64,000 nt of DNA from Zymoseptoria tritici IPO323 (taxonomy: Eukaryota > Ascomycota > Dothideomycetes > Mycosphaerellales > Mycosphaerellaceae), in assembly GCF_000219625.1 (NCBI RefSeq), contig NC_018211.1, forward strand, positions 2,108,001 to 2,172,000, in the 5' to 3' direction. The translations under genes were made by a program, and so were the position numbers. This document shows, piece by piece, positions 34,186 through 44,950 of the stretch (positions within the stretch are counted from its first letter, which is position 1; every line of letters begins with the position of its first letter). Below the pieces are notes generated by a model, which saw nothing but the letters and a program-made list of their open reading frames with translations, was not told the origin of the DNA and made no database searches.

Positions 34186-34643
34186 AAGTTTCCCTTACTA
34201 CGACATTTTGCGATTCCTATGTATAAAAGGTGCTTACTATTAAGCAGGAATATATTAACTAAGCTTCTAGAAGTAATAGAATACATCTTACAGAACGTCT
34301 ATAGCGTTCTACCGGGTATATAGACGATATAAGACGTTACCTTTGTCGTCGTTACCGTCGTCGAAACTATAGTATCTTAGAGTACGTAGGCGTAGAATTT
34401 ATACCTCGGATTTTCCGGCGCGCGATAGTATCGGTAGGGGATATTTATATCTATAAACATCGTAGCGGCAGCGTTATATCGGCGGCATCGACAGCAATCT
34501 CGCGGTATTATATAGGGAACATCCCTAGTAACAAGGGAAAAACATTTCTTCGTATTAGCGACCTGTCTATAGACAGTTCTAAAGGAGCGCTTTTGCATTC
34601 GCGAAATCGCAAAATCGCAAATTCGAGGTAGTGAGGGAAACTG
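34186..34643. mobile_element. RIP-decayed inverted-repeat element (MITE-like)
   Basis: The left end (aagtttcccttactacgaca) and the reverse complement of the right end (cagtttccctcactacctcg) match imperfectly, and both run on into a TTGCGATT block. The interior is rich in TA and CG with few CA/TG and has no ORF. A target duplication was not identified, so the ends are approximate. Confidence 0.45.
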
Positions 34644-34675
34644 AGGATTAGAGCGCGATCTTAGGCAGACATTGG

Positions 34676-35476
34676 GACGGCCGAACAGACTGCACCTTCA
34701 CGCGGTGGCCGTCGTAAGTACCTTCCTCGGAAGGGAAACTAAGACAGTCTGGAAGAAACCTCCTCGAAAATCTCTCGAATCCGCCGAAATCCTTCTTGAA
34801 ATCCCTCTCGAAAACCTCTCGAATCCGCCCGAAATCCTTCTCGAAATCCGCCTCGAAATACGAGCTACAACAGAACAACGGCACGATTCGAACGAACAGC
34901 CCTCTACGCTACGAACGAGAAGAAGAAAGAAGCAGTCTACTCTGCCCTATACGCGTACCTCCTCGAAATCCGAATCGAAATCGCATATCCCTTCTCTAGA
35001 GACTTCGTCGCCCTCGAAGGAAGCATATATACACTTTAAAGAGCTAGAACTCGGTGGAATCTACAACTCTACAATTAACCTGCGTAGCTATATACGCTAG
35101 AAGGCGGCATATAGTTCTACAAAGGCATATTAAGGACAAGAGAAGGCAGCGAGTTGGACAGCTGCTACATCTCCTTCGAATTTGCAGCGTGTATGCGAAG
35201 CGGAAGGATCCGCTGAAAATTCTACAAAAGCTTAGCGCGAAAATTCTGCAGCCTTAGGCTGCAACACTCGTTTGATTTCCTTTGTCTCGCATTTGTTTAA
35301 AGTCCTTTGGCACTGCCTTTGCCTTAGGCACGGGGTCTCCCCTAAGGTCAAAGAATACCGAAAAATCTAATTGTAACTAGATCTACTGCTTTGCCTTTAT
35401 GGCAAAGCCGTCCTACATAGTCTTAGACTCCGAAAGGACGTAAATGGAACAAACAAACAAACAAACAAACAAACAA
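34676..35476 (+). mobile_element. 5'-truncated non-LTR retroelement insertion (LINE or SINE)
   Basis: The segment is bounded by a perfect 14-bp direct repeat TAGGCAGACATTGG (34662-34675 and 35477-35490) and ends in a tail of AAAC units (about 35448-35474). Target-site duplication plus a short-unit 3' tail is the signature of target-primed reverse transcription. Its 3' part has palindromic GC-rich segments (gccttaggcacgggg) as in a LINE 3' UTR. The 142-codon open frame over its 5' part is rich in Arg/Ser/Glu and contains no recognisable reverse transcriptase. Confidence 0.7.
34755..34860 (+). repeat. Tandem repeat of about 45 bp within the retroelement
   Basis: Two diverged units built on tctcgaatccgcc, gaaatccttct and gaaatcc follow each other. 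Confidence 0.65.
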
Positions 35477-35490
35477 TAGGCAGACATTGG

Positions 35491-35961
35491 CCTCGGATGT
35501 TCGACATCCAGACATGGGCAAGCCTAAAACATACATCGCGAACTATGTCCGGAAGACTCCTACTTGATAGCCTTGTTTGTCACTGTTCTTGTGTATATGT
35601 TCCCTGAAATATCGAAGCCGCATCGGCGACCTCGCCGTGAGGTGCGATGTGAGGAAGTCGCGTCTGTCGATGGACGGACCATGGACATTGGATCGACGGC
35701 CAGGTCTAGTGTCAGGGTGAGAAACTGCGAGGTGGAGCAGGAAGCGATCGATGGGACGAGGCTCTTCGACAACCAATGCGATTGGCATATCTCCTGAAGC
35801 TCGACTCGTCGCAGAAGTTCAAGTACATCAGCGAAGAAGAAGCGCGGAAGGTGATCATAACGGTCAGAGTGCAATGTCAGAAAAGAATAACTATGTTCAG
35901 CGTCCAGTCGCATACAGCGACGACGGAATAGAATTGAAAATACGAAAAGAAATTCCCCTCA
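35491..35961. other. Short unique segment between two transposons
   Basis: No gene recognised. The right end is interrupted by the Harbinger insertion and the sequence resumes at 39118. Confidence 0.4.
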
Positions 35962-35964
35962 TTA

Positions 35965-38900
35965 GGGCGTGTCCGGTAGATGAGTGGAGTGGATTAAACG
36001 CTCAGACCATGTCGTCGGCAATAGACTCGCAATAGTGTTGTTGTTGGTGGAAGGTTAATCTTACTTAGAATCGTCTAGTTGTCCGGTAGATGCTGTGAGT
36101 GAGGTTTAGTTAGCTTAATCTATGTTTATAGCCACCTCGCGTTAGAGGTGTTGCTATAGTTAACGCGTTATACATACTACTATAGCTTCTTAGTCTTCTT
36201 ATTAATTTATGGCTTCTTAGGCTAGTAATATAGCTATTAATCCGTCGCTCTCGGATGCACTATTTACGTAGTTAGAATAGCTATAATCCCCCCCTCCCCC
36301 TATATTTAAGACTCCTGCTCTTGTCGTCCGGACTCTAGCCCCTTCGCGAACGCCTTCTCGAACGCCTACCTTCTTATTACTATATACGAATAGCTAGGCT
36401 CGTTAAGCCTCGAGAGCTTTGTCGGTGTTGTCGAGCATTAAGGGGTCTTAATTTAAGGGCACACCGGCGCTAGGTATAGAGCCGCGGTTCGTATAGGAAG
36501 AGGAAGAGATCGAGGCGTTAATAAATAAGGCGAATAAGTAGTGTAAGGCTAGCATACGAGCGGACAGTAGCATTAAGCCGTAGGCGTTTCTATTTATAGT
36601 AGAAGCTATAAAGGCTGTTGCACTAGTTAGTAGATATAGGTTCTTTACCGTATCGTCGTACATAACTAAGTATCGTAGCTTAAAGTAGGACTAGAAGATA
36701 TAGAAGGAACTCTACAACCTGTTAGGTTAGAGTAAGGATCCGGCTACCGGTTGCCCTTATACGTCGCCGGAGGTTATAAAGGTATATTAGGAAACATATA
36801 AGGGCTCTAAGAAGTTCGTAACGAAGCTATTATAATTCGAGTCTACGCTAGATTAGCTATTTGCCGGCACTACTACTACTAGCGCTTTTGCTTAGAGCAT
36901 CGACGGCGTTATAGGTAGCGGCGGCGATACGAGTACAACGTAAGACGAGTCTTAAGGCGTAGAAGAGACTACTAACCGTCGTCGAGAGGCCGCCGAGCTT
37001 GCGAAGGCCTATAAGAGGCTTAAGGCGTTAGCCTCCGACAAGATATCTAGTCGCTTTAACTCCCTCGTCGACGCTATTCTACTTACCGGTAAGCGTTTAG
37101 TATAGCCTACGGCCGAGGACTCTATTAAACGGTTCGTATAGTCGAAGTCGAAGGTCGTAAAAGGGCTAAATGTTTAGTAGCGCTCTATAGTCGTAAAGGA
37201 GATAATAGCGTAGGGCATAGATAGTATATAGTCGCCGGCGATCGAGGAGGTTTAGAAGGAGGCTATAGTCGAGGGCGTAGTTAATAAATTAAAGGAAGAA
37301 CGGTCGTTTAGAAGAGCTAGAAGAAGGAAGAAATTAAGTGCGTCTAAAGGAAGTAAGGTCGGTAATAACTTAGCTTTATAGTAATTATAAGGGCTACTAA
37401 GGATTCGGGAGTCTAGCGTTAAAGCTGTCGTTTAAATCTACTAAGAATGCTGTATAGCCCCACTTTTGGTAGTAGTTCTTACTAAAACTAATGCTAAGAA
37501 CATACACAATAGACTTGTACTACAAGAACGTCCCGATCTTTAAGCATCGGCTCTAAACAGTGCCTATAACGCTAAATTCGTCGTTTATACCGTAGGTTTA
37601 TACTCGTCGTCCTTATTACTAACACTACCCCTTAACGCCTCTCGCTCTATTAGATACTCCTTATATCTCTGCTATATGTCCGCTGCTATCTACTTACGCC
37701 GCAATGCTATCGAACTTATTACCGCGCGATCCTCCTTAGCCGCCGTAACGGGGTCGTCGAACGGCCGACAGTTCGTGTTATCTTCTATTAGCTCTACGTG
37801 CGGCACGCTAGTACTAAAGTCTATAAGGATGTTGTAAAGAGCTACATAGGCATATACTAACTGCACCTACGTTGTTATATCGAAGGGCGGCGCCGTCTCG
37901 AAGATTCGGAAGCGTTTCTTAAGGACACCGAACGCTCGCTCGACAACATTACGAGTAGACGAGTGCCGTAGATTAAACAACTCCTTCGCGTTCTACGGCT
38001 TTATACTAACGAGGTACTACTCTCTTAGGTAATAGCGCACTCCTCGATATAGCACTAGTGTTAATAGCGTGTTCGAGTAACCGGCGTCGGCGAGGTAATA
38101 ACATCCTTTAGGCGCACTAAAGCTATATATTAAACGAGCACTAGTAAGCACTCGGCCGTTATAAGCAGAGCCTTCCTAACTAGCTAGTATAAACGTAAAC
38201 CGCATCTTATAGTCTACTACTACTAATACGTTCTACGATAGTGTTCCCTTCTAATTGCGCTATAGTACTTATTTACTACGCACGTATACGAAGATATAAG
38301 AGCCGTTAAGCGCACTAACACACTTATTAAAGGCTAGCTAGTATTTGTATCCCTTGCTCTTAATAGCCTCGTAGTTATTCGCTTCCGCCGGCTTTACTAC
38401 TTACTAATAGATATAACAGACTATATCTAGCACTTTATAGAGTACTACTCTAACGGTCGTCGGCGAATAGTAGAAGTCTTCTAAGGAGTTACGATATCGA
38501 TCGTTGTACGCTATAACATAAAGGAAGAGGATTAGCTTCTCTTAACGATTAATCGTCCGGCACTTTATAGTTATATAAGGAGCTACTAGCTTATACAACC
38601 GCGCGAACGCACGCTAACTAAACCGCGTATATCGATATAGTCGCTTGTTATTAAGGAGCAGCCCTACTGTAAAGGATCGTCCTTTATCGCTGTCCTTATA
38701 TATTGTTCGTACTCCGGCCGGTATAGAGTTAGCGTAGCTCTTAAGCAACATTACCGCGAGGCTAGCTACGACAACGACTCGATTCTACGCAATACGCCGC
38801 TTCTGCAGTTGCTCGTCGTCTATAGTAGACGTATATATTCACGCTAACGCGACGCGATTTACTTACCTTAAAACCTAGTCCGGAGCAGGTGTTAGTTTCT

Positions 38901-39114
38901 CGCTTACCGGCAGTTAGCGCTATTGCTATATATCTAATCGGAAGGGCTATAGCATCGCCGGTTGGCACTTGCGAACCTTGTATTTAATTACACTAGATCA
39001 ACACTTACTCCACTTACAACATACTGGACAACATAGCTAATTAAAGCGATATCTGACTTACCGAGCAAATCGTCCGAGCGTTCAATCCACTCCACTCATC
39101 TACCGGACACGCCC
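35965..39114. mobile_element. Complete PIF/Harbinger DNA transposon, RIP-inactivated
   Basis: Terminal inverted repeats of about 43 bp begin GGGCGTGTCCGGTAGATGAG at both ends with two mismatches, and the element is flanked by TTA on each side (35962-35964, 39115-39117), the 3-bp duplication typical of PIF/Harbinger. Two convergent, broken ORFs are legible. On the + strand (about 36,450-37,380) is a Myb/SANT-like DNA-binding protein with WSKDPATGCPYTSPEV-like text. On the minus strand (about 38,960-37,560) is a DDE_Tnp_4 transposase. Its three acidic residues remain readable in VVVDYKM (near 38,215), YYLADAGYS (near 38,090) and NVVERAFGVLKKRF (near 37,940). Stops replace Gln and Trp codons throughout, as RIP predicts. 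Part of the left terminal repeat (gtccggtagatg) recurs at about 36,081. Confidence 0.88.
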
Positions 39115-39232
39115 TTAATTTCCGGCATTCGAAATCATGCAAGCCATCCTTTCCCCCAGGGTATCAACACCATCATCCCATATGTACATCATTACTCTTC
39201 AAAGGGATCCATCCTGCTCAGAGCACAATTCC

Positions 39233-40798
39233 CTACAAGGCAGCGAGAGCAATGGCGCCCATGATGATGGCACCGAAGCCGACCTGGACGGAGCTCGCAG
39301 CGCCGGTGTAAGCCTGAGGAGCAACAGGGGACTTGGAGCCTCCGTTGTTGGAGCCTCCGTTGTTGGAGCCACTGCTGGCAGTGCCGTTCTTGGCCGGCGC
39401 GGGGTAAGCTGCTGGGCTGGCTGGGCTGGCTGCACCGGCTGGGTTTTGGATCTGACCGTCACTGTGCAAATGTTAGCATTTAGGTCAGGACTCTAGGAAT
39501 GTGATGAAGGCTAACCTGATCTGTTGCACTGGCACTGGCTTGTACTCAGCTGGCTTGTTGGCGCCGCTGTCAGCACCATTGTCGCCCTTGGCACCGTTGT
39601 TGTAATCAGCGGGCTTGTCAGCACCGTTGCCGGCTCCATTGCTGGCTCCCTTGCTGGGTCCGTTGTTGGCTCCGTTGCTGGCTCCATTGCTGGCTCCATT
39701 GCTTGCTCCATTGCTGGCTCCGTTGTTGGCTCCGTTGTTGGCTCCATTGTTGGCTCCATTGTTGGCTCCATTGTTGGCTCCGTTGTTGGCATATTGGCCT
39801 GGCTTGTTGACACCAGAGTCTGCAGATGGAGCTGGGACGTAGGGGCAGGCGGTCTTGACAATCGCAGCCTGGGTCGGCTTGACGACGATCGTCGAGTACG
39901 TCACATATGTTGTGGGGACAGGCTTGTTGTCGACGATGACAGTCGTCTCAGCCGGGTAGTATGTAAGCACATCAGTGCCGACGGACTTGGTCGGGTAGAC
40001 AGTGACAGTGACGGTGCTGTATCCGGTCACCGTAGTGGCGTGGGGCTTGCCTCCGTAGATCACTGTAGTCTCGTATGGGCAGTACGTGCTGTAGCTTGTG
40101 AGGTAGGTGGTATCCTTGGCCGGGTAGGAAGTAGGGTGGTCGCTGGGGAACACTGCGGAGCCGGTATTGTAGACTGGGGCGCCGGTGTTGTAGACTGGGG
40201 CGCCGGTGTTGTAGGCTGGGGCGCCGGTGTTGTGGGCTGAGGCGCCGGTATTGTAGACTGGGGCGCCGGTGTTGTAGATTGGGAGGTCGGTGTTGGTTGG
40301 GTCGATCTCGACAAGAGTGGTCGTGGATGAAATGACGGTCTCCTCAAAGGTGGTGCTGTCGCTGACGGTCGTCGAGTCCGTGTTGGTGGTGTTGGGGTCA
40401 ATGACGGCAGTGTCGGTGGTTGTGGACGAGTCAGTCGCGGTCGTGGTAGCCGAATCGGTGGAGCTGGAATCAGTCGCGGTGGTGGTGGCAGAATCCGTGG
40501 AGCTGGAATCGGCAGCGGTGGTGGTGGCCGAATCCGTGGAGCTGGAATCGGCAGCGGTGGTGGTGGCCGAATCAGTCGCGGTGGAGGACTCAGTCGTGGT
40601 GGTGGATGAGACGTCGGGGGCAGCGGCTACACACTGGCTGATTCCGAGGGACTCGACGGGCGTGCAAGTGAATCCCGGACAGCAGGCCGGAGCCTGGCCA
40701 TCATCGCAGACATCAAGGGTCGTGCCACAAGCCTCCTGGCGCTTGATGTTGAGGGCGAGTGCGCCGACGGCGAAGAGGGGAATCCCAGCGTACTTCAT
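39233..40798 (-). CDS. GPI-type cell wall protein with knottin-like module and intron-split PIR motif
   Basis: Exons 40798-39516 and 39461-39233 join over a 54-nt phase-2 intron (gttagc...cacag) to give 503 residues. Order: signal peptide (1-16) followed by the dibasic KRQ (Kex2-like); one six-Cys module with a CC pair (C24, C31, C39, C40, C45, C56); Ser/Thr/Asp repeats; NTGAPVY repeats; a beta-rich block (YSTVTVTVYPT) shared with the paralog at 29.6-32.0 kb; an Asn-Gly-Ala repeat block; PIR-type motif QQISDGQIQ rebuilt at the splice junction; and a GPI-type hydrophobic tail (VQVGFGAIIMGAIALAAL). Unspliced reading gives a false C-terminus after QQI. Expected at the cell wall. Compared with its paralog it has one knottin-like module instead of two and one PIR motif instead of four. 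Confidence 0.83.
39620..39795 (-). repeat. Coding 12-bp minisatellite (Gly-Ala-Asn/Ser-Asn units)
   Basis: About 14 units of the type ttgttggctccg/a on the + strand encode the NNGA block of the wall protein. Confidence 0.85.
40155..40285 (-). repeat. Coding repeat, Tyr-Asn-Thr-Gly-Ala-Pro-Val units
   Basis: Units of about 21 bp (gccggtgttgtagactggggc and variants) repeat six times or more within the wall-protein gene. Confidence 0.8.
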
Positions 40799-42404
40799 TT
40801 TGAAAGTGGTGGTTAAACGAGTGTGGGTTGGTTAAAAGAGTGTGGGGTGATGTGGTGCTTGGAAGTGGAAGATGTTGCTGAAGTGGATGATGAGAATAAT
40901 TCCAGGCCGGGAAACTCTCCCGTTTTATCTCTGCGATGCAGCAGTGTTGCTGGCCTCGACCCCAACGGCCACATCCATCATTCATCTCGTGAGCCATGAG
41001 ACAATTGGCAACAAGATTGTGCGCCAAACCGTCAAGATTGCGGTCTCACAACGGGTGTGGACGTCAACGGTGGATTGTGGTGAAGTCAAATGAGTAGAGT
41101 TGTGGAAGACTGGGGAGGAAGCGCTAGTACTCCATTGGAAGGTGCTTTGGAACAGCGTTGGAGAGATCCGTGCTGAATGTACCGACAGTAGCGATCGAGT
41201 CAGAATTGTGCTCTCTCGCAGAGCTGGGTGTGCAGTCTGCAATCAAAGTCCAGCGTTGTCGGTGAATTTGGCAGTTGCGCGAACGGTGACGTTCCAGTGG
41301 TAGGATCCCGGACTAACCCACTCCTCACCTTGCTAACGGTCCGAGCCAATGTCATCGCCCTACAATGATCCATGTCTCCATGTGGCCTGCCATATTCGGA
41401 CACTGTTATGGCGATGCGGCAGATCCACGAGCATGTGCCTGCATGATTGGCATCTCCACGTCCAGTCTGGGCCGCCCCCGAGGGATTCTTCGTCTCCACG
41501 GAATTGTGCAGTTCAGGACCCTTGTAACGTGGATCAGGTTGGCAAACATCAATAGAAATGCGACTCACAATCCTGCGTAATACGGAAGGCCCTTTGCGAT
41601 GCATCAGTCAATCATCTGACGGCATAGTTTTGTGCCTTCTCGTGGTGTACAATTGTCCATGTTTCGGCCAGCCATGCACCAAACCTTCCGGTGTCTGGAA
41701 AGGCAGTTAAATGTGGCGTCGAGTACAGCAATCCTCCTGGACTCAATCCTTGCGTCGCACAACAACACCTGCACAAACACGTCGCACAGCAACATCTGCA
41801 CGCAGCTCATCTTCGTCGACTGCCGCGTGTAACGTCCGGGAAATGGACTTCATTTTGTTCATGAGATGCAGGCGAATACAACTGGCTCAAGAGCCGGATG
41901 TGTAGCACCCGACATCCGGAAACGCGGTCGTCGCGTACGAAGAAACCTGGGAGCTGCAACGGGCCGTTGTCATCATCATCCAGAACCGCACGATGTCTGA
42001 GAATGTGGAAATTTTGTTGTGAGGTTTTGCAGGCCGTTGCAGGCGCTTTATTAAATGTGAACGTTGAAAAGGAGGTGGTGAGATGAGGTCTCGAAAAGGA
42101 GGATTTAGTTCGGCCGACCATTAGTCAACCTCGAAAAGTGACGGGAGGTTGCCGTCAATGACTAAGCTCGCCTGTCGTGCCTGCCCGACGGGATGCATCA
42201 CGGCGAGTGGAAGTGAATGTCTCCCTCAATGCGATACCAATAAAGCATGACACGCGAATCGCAAGGTAAGTGTACAGCATGTCTCATCCGTCTAAAATTA
42301 GAGGTGTATCACTCAGTCTATCCGTGTAAACTTTTCGATGCGCCTGTGGTACGCCGTATCATCAACAAGCCAATGACCCAAGACCCCCAGCCCTCCACAC
42401 ATAT
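40799..42404. other. Gene-poor region between wall protein and PHGDH
   Basis: The left part is the wall-protein promoter and the right part the 3' flank of the dehydrogenase. Minus-strand frames at 41200-41604, 41604-41810 and 41807-42121 are short, in three phases, without domains or convincing splice sites. Confidence 0.4.
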
Positions 42405-43829
42405 CTAGTACAGCACCCTCGTCCGGATCCTGCTGCCAAGATCTTCCAGATTCTGATACAACGTCTTGATCTCCGAGACATTGACGTTCGAGATATCCGC
42501 CATGAGATATGCCACATCGCCCCTCGAATCCGTCATCTGCTTGTCGACATTGTGATCGCCCAGAATCTCGTTGACACGACGCAGCACACCCGGCACGTTC
42601 TTGTGGATGTAGATCACACGCAAATGATTCGACTCGTTGATCGTGAGTGAGCGAAGGGCGACTTCAGGCATGTTGACAGCTCCGTTTGTCGTTCCGAAGT
42701 TGACGTAGTTAACGAGCGCTTCGGCGACTTCGGATCCAATCGCTGCTTGGGCCTCTTCGGTGGAGCCGCCGATGTGAGGAGTGAGGATGAGGTTCTTCTG
42801 TGCGCAGAGCTCCTTGCCCCAGCTGTTGAGTTGTTCGTTGAAGTGGGGACCGTTGCCGCCTGGTTCGTTCGGGTAGACATCAAGAGCCGCACCGGCGATC
42901 TTGCCGCTCTTCATGGCGCCGATGAGAGCTTCAATGTCGACTACCGTGCCTCGTGAGGCGTTGAGGAGGTAGGAGCCGTTCTTCATCTTTGCGAGCTCCT
43001 TTGCGCCGATCAGGTTCTTTGTCTCGGGGAGCTCTGGCACGTGGAGCGTGACAAAGTCGGAGGCTTCGAGGAGAGCATCCATGGTGGGTACCAGACGAGC
43101 GGTACCCAGTCCCATCATGTTGACCACGTCGTAGTAGATGACCTTCATACCCATGGACTCCGCCAGGACGGAAAGTTGTGCTCCAACGTGTCCGTATCCG
43201 ATAATCCCCAGTGTCTTTCCTCTTACTTCCCAGCATCCAGCCGAGACCTTGTTCCACACGCCTTGGTGCATCTCATTGCTGCGGTCGCCAATCTGTCGTG
43301 CCAGCGCGATGATCTCTCCGATCATGAGTTCAGCCACGGAGCGGGAGTTGCTGAATGGCGAGTTGAAGACGGCAATACCCTGCTCTGCTGCATACTTCAA
43401 GTCGACTTGATTCGTTCCAATGCAGAAACATCCAATGACGATGAGATTCTTCGCATGCTTCAGGACGTTTGCCGACAGTTGTGTCTTTGACCGAATACCG
43501 ATGACCTGTACATCTTGAATTTTCTCAATCAATTGATCCTCCGGCAGCGCACTCTTCAGCGCCTCCACTTGGTAGCCCTGCTTTTTCAAGATATCCTGTC
43601 CAGTGAGGTTGATGTTCTCCAATAACAGGACCTTGACATCTTGTGTGTGGAATGGCTTGAGCTGTTTGTATGAAGCTTTCGGTGCACCGCCATAGCTTGC
43701 ATTCGGGCTGTGGTAGTTCAAGGTCGGGCTGGTGGAGTAGCTGTTGCTGAATGAGGCTGACACGGTGCGGGCGAGGGAGTCTGCGTCCATTCCATTGCGT
43801 TCGGGGATGTCTCGTGCGGCGGTCGGCAT
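42405..43829 (-). CDS. SER33: D-3-phosphoglycerate dehydrogenase
   Basis: The single-exon 474-residue protein catalyses the NAD-linked oxidation of 3-phosphoglycerate, the first step of serine synthesis in the cytosol. It has an N-terminal extension (1-60), the substrate-binding domain (VKVLLLENINLTGQDIL), and the NAD-binding Rossmann motif GIIGYGHVGAQL. Catalytic segments are NASRGTVVD (Arg region), LDVYPNEPGG (Glu region) and TPHIGGSTEEAQ (His). A C-terminal ACT domain (from about 400, LRVIYIHKNVPGVLRRVNEI) is the serine-feedback site in this family. Length and layout match yeast Ser3/Ser33; the choice between these two symbols is arbitrary. Start ATG at 43829 (MPTAARDIPERNG). Confidence 0.92.
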   Translation of the reverse strand: MPTAARDIPERNGMDADSLARTVSASFSNSYSTSPTLNYHSPNASYGGAPKASYKQLKPFHTQDVKVLLLENINLTGQDILKKQGYQVEALKSALPEDQLIEKIQDVQVIGIRSKTQLSANVLKHAKNLIVIGCFCIGTNQVDLKYAAEQGIAVFNSPFSNSRSVAELMIGEIIALARQIGDRSNEMHQGVWNKVSAGCWEVRGKTLGIIGYGHVGAQLSVLAESMGMKVIYYDVVNMMGLGTARLVPTMDALLEASDFVTLHVPELPETKNLIGAKELAKMKNGSYLLNASRGTVVDIEALIGAMKSGKIAGAALDVYPNEPGGNGPHFNEQLNSWGKELCAQKNLILTPHIGGSTEEAQAAIGSEVAEALVNYVNFGTTNGAVNMPEVALRSLTINESNHLRVIYIHKNVPGVLRRVNEILGDHNVDKQMTDSRGDVAYLMADISNVNVSEIKTLYQNLEDLGSRIRTRVLY

Positions 43830-44634
43830 GATGGCGGTGGTGGATCAGTGGAATCAAATTCTTATGAGAGAGGTGTGTGAGAGGTTGCAAAGAGGGGAGG
43901 ATTGAGGCCGGTGCACTGCAAGAAGGGACCGCGTCGTAGAGTCATTCAAAGAATTATTTGGGGAGACAATAGTATAGATTATACCTTGAAATAATACTAT
44001 AAAATACGTAGACCTAACGATAATAGCAACGATTGTTTTCTTGCTTTTACGTAGTAGGAACGGTTTGCAGTTGCTATATATAGACGGCGTAGAAAACAAT
44101 AAGTCTCCTACTACCTTTAGAACGGGCGATTTGTGCCTTAAAAATCGCAAATTGACGTTGTAATCAATCTGGAGATATAGTACACCATCCCATGTCCAGG
44201 GTATTCCACTTGGCTTTTACAAAGCGAAACGTTCACCCTCCATTGCACTACTTCATCAACACCATCGCGCTGCGGAAAATGACGGACGTCTTCTTGTGCC
44301 ATCCCAGTATGTTCCATTGTCCCGCACTTACGAATGACGCTCAGTATTAGAACTACCTAGTATCCTTGCCGTTGCTTCATTCGGCTTACGGGACTCGATG
44401 ACCCGTCCACAAGAATGAGGCTGTGTCGCATCGGAGACAATAGATACACATTTGATCCTCCAACATTTGCCAATTGATCAGTCCAAGTCGAAACGCTGCC
44501 ATTCCTCCAAAACCAAGCATCATCAGGGTTTGCCAGCTTCCCACTACATGCGTGAACCGCTGTAGGGAACGCTGACGCTGTCCGCAACGCCGAAGAGCCA
44601 CAGATGCGCGTGGCAAGGTCGTTGGCTCCGATCG
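43830..44634. other. Promoter of PHGDH and an AT-rich RIP-like relic
   Basis: Bases 43,960-44,160 are rich in TA and CG with few CA/TG, like the decayed elements at 2.6 and 34.4 kb, but no terminal repeats were found. No gene recognised. Confidence 0.4.
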
Positions 44635-44945
44635 CTAAGTGCAGTGGCATTTGTAGGTATTGCCGTTGCTGCAAGTGCGGGTGGCGTGGTCAGTGCAGAT
44701 TCAGATGTATGGACGACTTGGTGGGCAAGATTGGAGCATACCAAGTCCCGCAGCTCCAGTGGCTGTTGCAGTCGTCCGCGATGCACAAATCCTTGCACTG
44801 TTCGCAGCAATAAGAATCGTCTGGGTTGCAGTCGAGAACGTCGTTGTTGATTTTGTCCTGCGCATAGTCAGCAACCTGACAACAAGAGCTGGAAGCAGAA
44901 GCAGAGCCGTACCATGGATAAGCACAGCAGGGAGCAGCCCTGGAA
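44635..44945 (-). CDS. Cysteine-rich secreted-type protein (partial, 5' exon unresolved)
   Basis: Two exons are supported: up to 44742, and 44668-44635, separated by a 73-nt intron with a consensus donor (gtatgc) and acceptor (ttgcag). Splicing completes WSCGTC followed by NGNTYKCHCT and a stop; without it the frame continues into intron-like text. The readable part has 14 cysteines (CCAYPWYG, SSSCCQVADYAQD, DDSYCCEQCKDLC, ADDCNSHWSC), a density typical of disulfide-rich secreted proteins. The likely 5' border is an acceptor at 44946-44950 (gtgtcacag). An upstream exon with start and signal peptide should exist between there and about 45.5 kb, but I could not place it. No family recognised; an effector or antimicrobial role is only a guess. 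Confidence 0.5.
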
Positions 44946-44950
44946 CTGTG

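Noticed and set aside
41200..42121. Three consecutive minus-strand frames
   Set aside because: They could be exons of one gene, but I found no consistent donor, acceptor and phase set to join them and no family resemblance.
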